Assembly (NCBI GenBank): GCA_016839995.1 | Contig: JAEOTD010000078.1 | Coordinates: 1-7,590 of the forward strand | Length of the DNA: 7,590 nucleotides | Direction of reading: 5' to 3' | Source: Candidatus Hermodarchaeota archaeon | GTDB lineage: Archaea; Asgardarchaeota; Hermodarchaeia; Hermodarchaeales; Hermodarchaeaceae | Shown: one piece after another, positions 1 to 5,913 of the stretch | How the letters are laid out: every line of letters starts with the position of its first letter | How positions within the stretch are numbered: the stretch's first letter is position 1 | Made by a program: the position numbers and the translations under genes | Notes under the pieces: generated by a model | What the model was told of the DNA's origin: nothing | Database searches by the model: none | What the model saw: the letters and a program-made list of their open reading frames with translations, nothing else

Positions 1-188
1 ACATCCAAGAACTCTATGAGCATAACTTTCACCCACCTATCCCCTTAGCCACCGCCTCAACCTATCTTGCACGGATGCACAAAGATGGTAGCTTAACAAG
101 ACGCGGTTCAGCAGCTCAGAGGGAATACCGAGTCAATATTGAAGATCTCACAGATGAAATTGCCGCCATTCTAGCTGATAAGACTTGA
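1..188 (+). CDS. C-terminal part of a winged-helix protein (5' end outside window)
   Basis: The reading frame is open from base 3 and ends at TGA 186-188, giving the last 61 residues of a protein. Around residues 14-29 is a probable recognition helix (PLATASTYLARMHKDG), followed by a basic wing (LTRRGSAAQREYRVN, residues 31-45) and a short acidic C-terminal helix. This is the usual end of a winged-helix DNA-binding domain. The gene ends 145 bp before the first ORB-like element of the candidate origin. An Orc1/Cdc6 gene often adjoins an archaeal origin and also ends in a winged helix, but the typical Orc1 wing pattern is not evident, so that identity is not claimed. It could equally be a small stand-alone regulator. 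An oligo-T run at 256-262 may terminate it. Confidence 0.6.
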   Translation, partial: IQELYEHNFHPPIPLATASTYLARMHKDGSLTRRGSAAQREYRVNIEDLTDEIAAILADKT

Positions 189-255
189 GACTTGACTCCA
201 ATGAATTCTCAATCTTTTCCGATATCACTCAAAGTTTCGCACTATAGTTATAAAC

Positions 256-262
256 TTTTTTT
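256..262 (+). terminator. Oligo-T terminator candidate for the first gene
   Basis: Seven consecutive T residues follow an AT-rich stretch (TATAGTTATAAAC), 68 bp after the stop codon at 188. Archaeal RNA polymerase terminates at T-runs on the non-template strand, often without a hairpin. No strong stem precedes the run. If used, it would keep transcription out of the candidate origin. Confidence 0.4.
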
Positions 263-333
263 GTACAAATAGTAGATCCATTATGCTCTCTAAATCTCCT
301 TTACTTTGTCTAATTTGTTGACAGTTAGTGACT

Positions 334-355
334 CCCCCTTGTTTCCACTGGAACT
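334..355 (-). promoter_or_regulatory. ORB-like origin recognition box 1
   Basis: Read on the minus strand this is AGTTCCAGTGGAAA followed by CAAG and GGGG. It has the two parts of an archaeal ORB: a dyad core TTCCAGTGGAA (343-353) and a downstream G-string. It matches the element at 537-558 at 20 of 22 positions but lies in the opposite orientation. In the known family, Orc1/Cdc6 contacts the dyad through its winged helix and the G-string through its AAA+ domain. Confidence 0.75.
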
Positions 356-536
356 CGAATAAACAGAAAAAGTTGGTTGTTGTTAATATGTATTCGAAGA
401 AACTTCCCCAGTTGTTTTAAACTCAACTTCTATAAATAGTTTACAGTATCTCCAGCGCTTCTGTTAGTATTCTAGACGATGATTTTGCGCATTCTACTAA
501 TATCTGAAAGGGTAACGGAGTATCCAATAAATCAGA

Positions 537-558
537 AGTTCCAGTGGAAATAAAGGGG
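537..558 (+). promoter_or_regulatory. ORB-like origin recognition box 2
   Basis: Read on the plus strand this is AGTTCCAGTGGAAA followed by TAAA and GGGG, with dyad core 539-549. It is the inverted partner of the element at 334-355; the cores are 196 bp apart centre to centre. It ends 12 bp before the stop codon of the leftward winged-helix gene, so it lies in the convergent gap and not in that gene's promoter. This argues for an origin role over a transcriptional operator. Confidence 0.75.
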
Positions 559-570
559 CTTGTCTAATTA

Positions 571-867
571 CTAAGCAACTAGCTGATAATAAACAGATGG
601 CCGACCACGGCGCCCGTTTCGCTCCACATATTTCTCAACTACCCCGGCGATCAAGAGGTTCATCAAGGTGTCATAAACAGTTGTCCGGGGGATACCAGTT
701 TTAACGGTAATCTCACCCCTGGTAAGAGCGCCCTTATCCCGCAAAAGACTGGTGATATTGCCTTTAACGTCGGCTTGTTCGGGGGGTCGTATTGGGGTTT
801 GGCGTTGACGGGTTTTACTTTTCTGTGAACCATGAGGAGGTTGTTGTGTAGTTCGGGTAGCAGCCAT
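571..867 (-). CDS. Small winged-helix DNA-binding protein
   Basis: A 98-residue protein. Residues 1-34 are a basic Gln/Pro/Arg-rich tail that is probably disordered. Residues 35-98 form a winged helix: helix 1 (GNITSLLRDKG), helix 2 (TRGEITVKTG), recognition helix (PRTTVYDTLMNLLIAG, about 60-75) and an arginine-rich wing (ERNGRRGRPSVYYQL). Archaeal regulators and some origin-binding proteins share this fold, but no specific family is recognised. ATG 867-865 follows a TATA-like box (902-909 on minus) at a distance that gives a leader of roughly 13 nt. The promoter is flanked by an inverted repeat and by an ORB-like core, so both autoregulation and control by a replication initiator are possible. 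Its 3' end abuts the candidate origin, suggesting an origin-linked DNA-binding role, which is inference. Confidence 0.85.
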   Translation of the reverse strand: MAATRTTQQPPHGSQKSKTRQRQTPIRPPEQADVKGNITSLLRDKGALTRGEITVKTGIPRTTVYDTLMNLLIAGVVEKYVERNGRRGRPSVYYQLVA

Positions 868-871
868 AATA

Positions 872-919
872 CCACAACTCTGCGTCTAGATAAATATCGG
901 GTATTTATATTAGTTGTGG
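872..919 (-). promoter_or_regulatory. Promoter of the small winged-helix gene with flanking inverted repeat
   Basis: On the minus strand TATAAATA (plus 902-909) lies about 38 bp before the ATG, placing transcription start near 880. An exact 8 bp inverted repeat, CCACAACT at 872-879 and AGTTGTGG at 912-919, brackets the TATA box and the predicted start. This is a plausible operator pair for an autoregulating winged-helix protein. The arms are 32 bp apart, about three helical turns, so a looped or two-dimer complex is possible. Confidence 0.45.
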
Positions 920-922
920 ATG

Positions 923-937
923 ATTTCCACTGGAACT
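923..937 (-). promoter_or_regulatory. Third ORB-like core without a G-string (mini-ORB candidate)
   Basis: On the minus strand these 15 bases are identical to the first 15 of the element at 537-558 (AGTTCCAGTGGAAAT), including the full dyad core at 925-935, but CATCC follows in place of the G-string. It lies 4 bp upstream of the inverted repeat in the winged-helix gene promoter. It may be a weak initiator site extending the origin or a regulatory site for that gene. Confidence 0.6.
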
Positions 938-966
938 TATTGATTTCAATGAAATAAATGAATTTC
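938..966 (-). repeat. Dispersed palindromic repeat, copy A
   Basis: The core ATTTCAATGAAAT at 943-955 is a perfect odd-length palindrome. Read on the minus strand it continues into CAATAAG, matching copy E closely (core plus CAAT). It lies in the gap between the end of hypF and the promoter of the winged-helix gene, directly beside the third ORB-like core. It belongs to a family of five intergenic copies in this window. Confidence 0.65.
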
Positions 967-1005
967 CTTTTTACTAAACTAGCGGACAGTTCATTAACGA
1001 AGATA

Positions 1006-3330
1006 TTATTGAACCTTAGATCGCGCCACTAAAGATTGACCTGCAGAGGTTCCTGCGTCCCCGGGAGGGATGTATCGGTGAATAAGAAATTCCAGACCCT
1101 CTTTTTGGATAACTGCACGAATAGTCCTGGTGAGGATCTTGTTATAGGCGACCCCACCTGAAAATCCAATTTTGTTAATTCCACTTGATTTTGCCGCGCC
1201 AATAGCCATCTCAGCGAGCGCCTGACCAAGTGCATGATGTGCCGCTAGTGCAAGATCAGGGCCGGGGAATTTTTCTCTGTTTTGCAGAACTTGGTCTAAT
1301 AGCACCCCAGTCCTGAGGAGCATCACTTTTCCTTTCTGTTCAATAGGAATCCGGAATCTCATAGCGGGTTGGTGCTTTCCTTTGTTGGCAAAGGCTTCAA
1401 AGTGGATCGCAGGTTCTCCTTCATAGGTTCTCTGATATGATACCTTAAGCAATGCTGCAAGTGAATCAAGAATCCGGCCAGTACTAGAGGTTAACGGCGT
1501 GTTAATTTCTTTCTCAATTTGAGCAAGAGCGATTTTTAATTCGGTTGACCCCTGTGGTAATGCTTCCTTTGCCTCTTTTTCAAATCGTTGATACAACTCA
1601 GTCTGAGAGTACTGCTTTGAGAGTACCCCTAATAGCATCCTGAACGGAAATTTGGCAGCTTGGTCCCCGCCAGGCATGAGATGTGGTTCTAGATACCCAG
1701 ATCGAGTAAATTGGTTTGCGTTACCTGTAAGAATTTCTCCACCCCAAATCGTATTATCAGAACCATACCCGGCTCCATCGCAACATATTGCCACAATATC
1801 CTCATTAAGTGGTAATTTGAAATCCGCTAGAAGCGCTGCGAGATGAGCGTGATGGTGTTGAACTTTGATGAGAGGAATTTGGTGCTCTTCTGCCAATTCA
1901 GCACCGTATTGGGTGGTTAGAAAATCAGGATGTAAATCACAGGCAATCGCTTCAAAATCCGGTACTCGAAGCAATTGCTTCAAATGGGCAAGACTTTCTT
2001 GAAGAAAACCTAAGGTTTCAACTGTATCAATGTCTCCGATGTGTTGGGTAAGGTAAATCCTTTTTTTGTTGTAGATGGCACCTGTGTTTTTCTCTAGGGC
2101 TCCGAGTGAAAGGATTGTAGGTCCACTTTGGGCTGTTTCGATGGGTTCTGGAGTATAACCTCTTGATCGACGAATAATGAGTTCTTGGTTGAATAGTGGG
2201 ATGACAACTGAATCATCACAACGTTGATAGATTGTTCGGTTATGCGTGAGAAAGTAATCAGCCATTTCTTTGAATTTATCTTGATAAGTCGAAGCGTGGA
2301 TTATGGTTGGTAATCCAGCTGGGTTAGCGCTAGTCATGACCAATGCAAGATCCTGAAGGCCTTCGAAAAGTTGCAGATAAATGCCTGAATAAGGAAGCAT
2401 TACACCGATGGTATCTAGACCTGGTGCTAGGGCAGAGGCTAGAGGAAATGGATCTAACTGGTTTAGTACCACGATTGGGCGTCGCCATGACAGGAGCAGT
2501 TGTTCTGCGGTATCATCAACTAACGCATATTTTCGTATCGCCTTAACGTCCTTTGACATTATTGCTAAGGGTTTGTGGGGTTTCATTCGTGATTTGCGTA
2601 ATCGTTGAATCTGCTCTTCTAATGTGGCTCGAACTGCTAGATGAATTCCACCCAATCCTTTGATTGCTACGACAGCACCTTCATTCAATAATTTTACAGT
2701 TTCAACAAAGGGGTTGGTAACATCAATCTTTGAGCCATCTGCACCAATTAACATGAATTGGGGGCCACAATTGGGACAACAAATGGTTTGGGCGTTATAT
2801 CGGCGGTTGAGGGGATCATAATATTCGGAATTGCAATCTTTGCACAAGGGAAAGTCGTTCATTGTGGTACGTTCACGATCATAAGGGGTATCGGTTACTG
2901 TTGTGTAACGAGGACCACAGATGGCACAACAGGTCATTGGATACTGGTAATGCCGTGATCTAGTATTGCTCATATCCTCGATACAATCGGAGCAGACAGA
3001 AATGTCAGAGGGTATCACTGAACCTCCTGCTTTCTTCTCATTCTGTGACATTCTAATTTGAAAATCAGAGAAATTACCTTCTGGTGGTCTCCAGATAGTT
3101 TGGATACTGTCGATCACTGCTAAATAGGGTTTATCCTTCTCAATGGATTCAATAAATTCAATGATTTTCTTTTTTTCACCCTCAACAATAATCTGGACTG
3201 CTGAATTTCCTGTGTTTAAGACAAAACCCAACAAACTCCGCTGTGTAGCTTGAGTGTAGATGAATGGACGAAAACCAATTCCTTGGACGACACCAACGAC
3301 TCGAATTTCAGCCTGTTGTAAATTCGTCAT
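1006..3330 (-). CDS. hypF: Carbamoyltransferase HypF, [NiFe]-hydrogenase maturation
   Basis: HypF transfers the carbamoyl group of carbamoyl phosphate to the C-terminal cysteine of HypE, the first step in making the cyanide ligands of the [NiFe]-hydrogenase active site in the cytoplasm. The 774 residues show the full domain order. An acylphosphatase domain occupies about 5-95 (VVGVVQGIGFRPF, with catalytic Arg21 and Asn41). Two zinc-finger units follow, with CxxC pairs at 113/116, 135/138, 163/166 and 185/188. A YrdC-like domain spans about 210-395, and a Kae1-like domain follows to the end (HHHAHLAALLAD near 492, CDGAGYGSDNTIWGGE at 517-532, FSGGVAYN at 723-730, PPGDAGTSAGQ at 755-765). ATG 3330-3328 is chosen because GGAGATGA stands 4 bases before it and the acylphosphatase domain begins directly after; the 57 residues readable further upstream match nothing and would cover the divergent gene. 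Length is normal for the family. No other hyp or hydrogenase gene is in view. Confidence 0.95.
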   Translation of the reverse strand: MTNLQQAEIRVVGVVQGIGFRPFIYTQATQRSLLGFVLNTGNSAVQIIVEGEKKKIIEFIESIEKDKPYLAVIDSIQTIWRPPEGNFSDFQIRMSQNEKKAGGSVIPSDISVCSDCIEDMSNTRSRHYQYPMTCCAICGPRYTTVTDTPYDRERTTMNDFPLCKDCNSEYYDPLNRRYNAQTICCPNCGPQFMLIGADGSKIDVTNPFVETVKLLNEGAVVAIKGLGGIHLAVRATLEEQIQRLRKSRMKPHKPLAIMSKDVKAIRKYALVDDTAEQLLLSWRRPIVVLNQLDPFPLASALAPGLDTIGVMLPYSGIYLQLFEGLQDLALVMTSANPAGLPTIIHASTYQDKFKEMADYFLTHNRTIYQRCDDSVVIPLFNQELIIRRSRGYTPEPIETAQSGPTILSLGALEKNTGAIYNKKRIYLTQHIGDIDTVETLGFLQESLAHLKQLLRVPDFEAIACDLHPDFLTTQYGAELAEEHQIPLIKVQHHHAHLAALLADFKLPLNEDIVAICCDGAGYGSDNTIWGGEILTGNANQFTRSGYLEPHLMPGGDQAAKFPFRMLLGVLSKQYSQTELYQRFEKEAKEALPQGSTELKIALAQIEKEINTPLTSSTGRILDSLAALLKVSYQRTYEGEPAIHFEAFANKGKHQPAMRFRIPIEQKGKVMLLRTGVLLDQVLQNREKFPGPDLALAAHHALGQALAEMAIGAAKSSGINKIGFSGGVAYNKILTRTIRAVIQKEGLEFLIHRYIPPGDAGTSAGQSLVARSKVQ

Positions 3331-3391
3331 GATGTCATCTCCGTTCTTCACCGTTTCCAGCAGAGTATTAATTCTTTTGGAGTTATTATGT
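3331..3391. promoter_or_regulatory. Shared divergent promoter region of hypF and the HTH-CBS gene
   Basis: Only 61 bp separate the two chosen start codons. On the minus strand GGAGATGA (3335-3342) is a good ribosome binding site for hypF. On the plus strand GGAG at 3379-3382 lies 9 bases before ATG 3392. The single AT-rich box TATTAATT (3366-3373) is nearly symmetric and may serve as a TATA element in both directions. Binding by the HTH-CBS protein here would affect both genes. No clear operator dyad is visible. Confidence 0.45.
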
Positions 3392-4012
3392 ATGGTATCT
3401 GTTACAGGTCGTGAACTTTTGACTGAATTTCGTGTGCCTTCCCCAAAGGAATTACAAGAGCTTCGTAAGAAAGTAGGACTTACACAAGCAGAGTTGGCCA
3501 AGAGTGTAGGTATTAGTCAGTCCTTGGTTGCTCGGATTGAAAAAGGCCAGGTCAACCCTAGTATAAGCACACTAAAACGAATTCTCAAGGTTATTGAGAA
3601 ACAACAACAGGTTCATTCCTCTGTTGGTGATCTAATCAAGTGGAAAGGCCAGTCTTCAAAGCTTAATCCGTTAATTTGGGTTGGTCCCAAAGACACGGTT
3701 AGACGGGCGGTCATCCTTATGCGAAGACATGGAATTTCGCAGCTTCCCGTGCTTAAGGGTAATTCCTCTGTTGGGTCGATTAGTGAAGGATTGATATTCA
3801 GACAATTAATGTCTATGGAGTCTCAAACGGTATTCGGACTTTCTGTCCAAGAAATAATGGAAGCCCCTTTCCCGACCATTAGTATTAAGGCGAGTTTGGA
3901 ATTGGCTCTTTCAGAAATCGCTTCTGGCGTGGAAGCAATATTGGTTCTGGATGACAATCGACCCGTCGGGATTATTACAAAAATAGATGTTATTGCCTTC
4001 ACGAAAATATAA
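3392..4012 (+). CDS. XRE-type HTH transcriptional regulator with two CBS domains
   Basis: A 206-residue protein. Residues 16-70 are a classic Cro/C1 helix-turn-helix (LRKKVGLTQAELAKSVGISQ, then SLVARIEKGQVNPSISTLKRIL). Residues about 92-142 and 150-206 are two CBS repeats, ending in AILVLDDNRPVGIITKIDVIAF. CBS pairs bind adenosine nucleotides or SAM, so the protein probably couples DNA binding to energy or cofactor state; this HTH-CBS fusion is common in archaea. ATG 3392 is chosen because GGAG precedes it at 9 bases and family members start shortly before the HTH. The longer frame back to 3260 would overlap the hypF coding start and encodes a non-homologous Cys/Ser-rich leader. It is transcribed divergently from hypF, which makes hypF a possible target. 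The ligand and target genes are unknown. Confidence 0.9.
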   Translation: MVSVTGRELLTEFRVPSPKELQELRKKVGLTQAELAKSVGISQSLVARIEKGQVNPSISTLKRILKVIEKQQQVHSSVGDLIKWKGQSSKLNPLIWVGPKDTVRRAVILMRRHGISQLPVLKGNSSVGSISEGLIFRQLMSMESQTVFGLSVQEIMEAPFPTISIKASLELALSEIASGVEAILVLDDNRPVGIITKIDVIAFTKI

Positions 4013-4022
4013 TCGGGGTAAA

Positions 4023-4050
4023 ATTCAATAAGTTCATTAAATTCATTATT
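4023..4050 (+). repeat. Dispersed palindromic repeat, copy C (degenerate)
   Basis: TTCAATAAGTTCATTAAATT followed by CATTATT aligns with copy E (TTCAATA, AATTCATTGAAAT, CAATTAG) with few mismatches, but the dyad is imperfect. It lies 36 to 63 bp upstream of the TATA box of the AAA+ gene and just after the HTH-CBS stop codon, so an effect on AAA+ transcription is possible. Confidence 0.45.
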
Positions 4051-4085
4051 ATAATTTATTTTTATATCTCCAATACAATCAATAA

Positions 4086-4093
4086 TTATATAA
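4086..4093 (+). promoter_or_regulatory. TATA box of the AAA+/RHH operon
   Basis: TTATATAA, itself a palindrome, is centred 38 bp before the GTG start, predicting a transcript start near 4115 and a leader of about 13 nt. No Shine-Dalgarno sequence stands before the GTG, which fits a near-leaderless archaeal message. Confidence 0.5.
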
Positions 4094-4127
4094 CAGAAGA
4101 AGGCGCTCTCTGTGTTTAGTATCGGAT

Positions 4128-5441
4128 GTGTTGGATCTGAGTGAACTTGATCGATTAGTTGATCAAACCCAGAAATTTGATCAAAAGATGCTATCAAAAT
4201 GGGGCTTTACAACAGAACGCATTGAACTCTTTGGAATTGATTCCGCGGATTTATACGTTGTTCCTAAAGAGGAAGCCCTTGCCATCAAAAGGGCAGTCAA
4301 TTATCTTAGAAATCAAACAGCAAGTGTGGTTGTGTCAGGGCCATTAGGTGCAGGAAAAACTACTTTCTTGGAGATGATTCAAAAATCTTTGAATAAACTG
4401 CCCAATGTCCGGGCGATTCGCCTTGAAGGCGTTAGTTCAGCGGATGCGCTCATAGATGACTTGGTACACGCGAATATTGGAGAACATACGGTTCGTGAAT
4501 TCTTAATCGACAAGGTGGGAGTTAGAGTAGTTCGAAGCGGTTCAATAGCTAAACGCCTTTCACGTCTATTACTAGCCCTGAGAACAGATGCGGAAGAGAA
4601 TGGCACATCCTATGTATTACTAATTGACGAGTTTCGTCAATTGGAACGTCAACGACCAGATAATCGGGTTCGAATTGTGGACACTCTTTTACGAATGGTG
4701 AATGATAAAACAAAGGACGGTCGCCGTTACCTTGTCTTAGCCCTAGCCATAATAACACGAGTTGGCGAAAGCGCTGTCAAAACCCTTGAACTGTTATCTT
4801 CTGTGGGAGAAACACTTGGACATGGAAGTAAATCAGCAATTCGACGAAGATTCGTTGAAATATACGATATGCGAAGAATGAAAAGAATCAGTGCAATGAA
4901 AGTATTACTCTGGAGACTAGCCTATCTCAAAGGCTCCTTGGATCAAATTGACAAGGAAAAAGAAGATAGCATCGACCTAAATTCAAAGGCAATCAAAGAG
5001 ATTCTGACTCCGTTCACAGGAGGGGCGTTAGAAGCAATTTATAATTTTTCAGGGGGGAACCCAGGGATAATGCTTGAGCTTCTTCTCAGAGCTCTTCAAG
5101 ACGCAATTCGGGGAGCAGAGGTTCTAATCAACGATGGCTATACAATGGATCAAGTGTTGTCAGTCTATCATATTGACTCTGAGTATGTTCAGCAGTTTGT
5201 ACAAAAAGAGGTAAAGCGTGCACGGGCGGAGTTCAACAATTTCCAAACTAAATTGCTTGAATTTCTTTCTGCCCCTCGTACGCTTGATGAAATTGAAAAT
5301 TGGCTCCAGGTCCAAGAACGTTCATGGGAAAGTGTGTTAGAAGATTTCGATTTATTTGAAAAACAAGGCCTAATCTACAGTCCAGAGGCAGGCCAAATTC
5401 AAGCGACGGAGCTCTGGACGAAAGGATCAACATTTGTATAA
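4128..5441 (+). CDS. AAA+ ATPase with C-terminal winged helix (ORC/archaeal-ATPase-like)
   Basis: A 437-residue protein. Walker A is GPLGAGKTT at 71-79 and Walker B is VLLIDEF at 163-169. An arginine-rich stretch (RRRFVEIYDMRRMKR, 239-253) may include the arginine finger. SGGNPG at 308-313 is the GGNP-type motif of AAA_16, STAND and archaeal ATPases, where Orc1/Cdc6 usually has a GDAR-like sensor 2. Residues about 370-430 (FQTKLLEFLSAPRTLDEIENWL onward) form a predicted winged helix. The protein is therefore a DNA-associated ATPase related in layout to Orc1/Cdc6 but probably not a standard initiator. Start GTG 4128 is the first possible start after the stop at 4083; TTG 4131 is an alternative. 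It forms an operon with the RHH gene, whose ribosome binding site overlaps this stop codon. A partition, replication or nucleoid role is inferred from that pairing. It is not a ParA/MinD-type ATPase. Confidence 0.85.
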   Translation: MLDLSELDRLVDQTQKFDQKMLSKWGFTTERIELFGIDSADLYVVPKEEALAIKRAVNYLRNQTASVVVSGPLGAGKTTFLEMIQKSLNKLPNVRAIRLEGVSSADALIDDLVHANIGEHTVREFLIDKVGVRVVRSGSIAKRLSRLLLALRTDAEENGTSYVLLIDEFRQLERQRPDNRVRIVDTLLRMVNDKTKDGRRYLVLALAIITRVGESAVKTLELLSSVGETLGHGSKSAIRRRFVEIYDMRRMKRISAMKVLLWRLAYLKGSLDQIDKEKEDSIDLNSKAIKEILTPFTGGALEAIYNFSGGNPGIMLELLLRALQDAIRGAEVLINDGYTMDQVLSVYHIDSEYVQQFVQKEVKRARAEFNNFQTKLLEFLSAPRTLDEIENWLQVQERSWESVLEDFDLFEKQGLIYSPEAGQIQATELWTKGSTFV

Positions 5442-5451
5442 GGTGAGAAAC

Positions 5452-5820
5452 ATGTCAGCAACGGATCTTATTAGAGAACGGATGAAAAAGGAAAAAGAAA
5501 CTAAACCGAAAACTCAGGAGAAGAAAAAGTCTACTGCAACTCGTGAAATCGCTTTGGAAGAGCTCTCAACCAGAGTTGGTGACTCAGGGTTGAAGCGATT
5601 ACGAATAGAGAGTGAATACGAAGGACGTCGTACAATTAGTGCAAGTGTTCCAGCTTGGATCAAAGCAGCATTAGATTTCGTAGCATTAGCCGCAACGAAA
5701 TCTGGTCAAGGGCAGTATGGCGGGTTTGGTGGGAAATCTAGATTTATTGCGGAAGCACTTGAAGAAAAACTGAAAACAGATTTTCCTGAAGTATACAAGA
5801 AACTTCAACGTGGAAGCTAA
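5452..5820 (+). CDS. Ribbon-helix-helix-like DNA-binding protein
   Basis: A 122-residue protein. Residues 1-30 are a lysine/glutamate-rich tail (RMKKEKETKPKTQEKKK), followed by a linker. Residues 60-108 match an RHH domain: strand RTISASV, helix A PAWIKAALDFVALAA, a long glycine-rich turn (GQGQYGGFGG) and helix B KSRFIAEALEEKLK. RHH proteins bind palindromic operators or centromere sites as dimers. ATG 5452 is chosen because AGGTGA (5441-5446) stands 5 bases before it; an in-frame TTG at 5434 would overlap the AAA+ gene and lacks a ribosome binding site. The gene is translationally linked to the AAA+ gene. In ParG and SegB an RHH protein with a flexible basic tail stimulates its partner ATPase, and the same could hold here. 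The perfect palindrome 23 bp behind the gene is a natural candidate binding site. It may instead be a simple operon repressor. Confidence 0.75.
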   Translation: MSATDLIRERMKKEKETKPKTQEKKKSTATREIALEELSTRVGDSGLKRLRIESEYEGRRTISASVPAWIKAALDFVALAATKSGQGQYGGFGGKSRFIAEALEEKLKTDFPEVYKKLQRGS

Positions 5821-5822
5821 CA

Positions 5823-5877
5823 TTCAGTCCCGTGAAATAGTTGATTTCATTGAATTCAATGAAATTATAGGACTGAA
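5823..5877. repeat. Dispersed palindromic repeat, copy D: 22 bp perfect palindrome within outer arms
   Basis: ATTTCATTGAA at 5844-5854 is followed directly by its exact reverse complement at 5855-5865, giving a perfect 22 bp palindrome. It sits between the arms TTCAGTCC (5823-5830) and GGACTGAA (5870-5877), an exact 8 bp inverted repeat whose centre is 4.5 bp off the inner one. The core is shared with copies A, E and F. The site begins 2 bp after the RHH stop codon, the position where a partition site often lies relative to its adaptor gene. Confidence 0.65.
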
Positions 5878-5899
5878 AGTGTTTCTTAGATATTAGTAG

Positions 5900-5906
5900 T
5901 TTTTTT
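5900..5906 (+). terminator. Oligo-T terminator of the AAA+/RHH operon
   Basis: Seven T residues lie 80 bp behind the RHH stop codon and before the start of the next gene. The copy D palindrome upstream could form a hairpin in RNA, but archaeal termination needs only the T-run. It separates the operon from the gene at 5960. Confidence 0.45.
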
Positions 5907-5913
5907 GAGCCAG

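Larger units (their letters stand above)
189..570. other. Candidate replication origin between convergent genes
   Basis: This 382 bp gap has no gene, and both flanking genes point into it. It holds two ORB-like elements in opposite orientation (334-355 on minus, 537-558 on plus), with their G-strings pointing outward. Between them lie 181 bp that include AT-rich patches such as 411-442 (TTTTAAAC, TATAAATAG) that could unwind. A 10 bp direct repeat, TTGTCTAATT, occurs outside each ORB (306-315 and 560-569). Paired inverted ORBs around an AT-rich unwinding region are the known layout of archaeal origins bound by Orc1/Cdc6. No orc1/cdc6 gene is recognised in the window. Origin activity is inferred from motif layout only. 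Confidence 0.7.

Noticed and set aside
1..188. Orc1/Cdc6 C-terminus
   Set aside because: A winged helix next to an origin made this attractive, but the typical Orc1 winged-helix sequence is not recognisable in the 61 visible residues.
663..875. 70-residue reading frame on the minus strand
   Set aside because: Lies in another frame of the winged-helix gene and shows no domain.
3147..3172. TTCAATAAATTCAATGA-like sequence resembling the dispersed repeat
   Set aside because: It lies inside hypF and encodes conserved-type residues (EFIESIEK region) and lacks the full palindrome; likely chance in AT-rich codons.
3260..3391. Upstream extension of the HTH-CBS reading frame
   Set aside because: It runs antisense through the conserved acylphosphatase start of hypF; ATG 3392 has GGAG upstream and gives a normal family length.
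3331..3501. Upstream extension of the hypF reading frame by 57 residues
   Set aside because: It has no similarity to HypF, covers the divergent gene and its HTH, and a good ribosome binding site supports ATG 3330.
3823..4197. 124-residue minus-strand reading frame
   Set aside because: Antisense to the end of the HTH-CBS gene and the start of the AAA+ gene, crossing an AT-rich promoter gap; composition is not protein-like.
5434..5451. TTG 5434 as start of the RHH gene
   Set aside because: The codon overlaps the AAA+ coding end without a ribosome binding site; AGGTGA before ATG 5452 is better.
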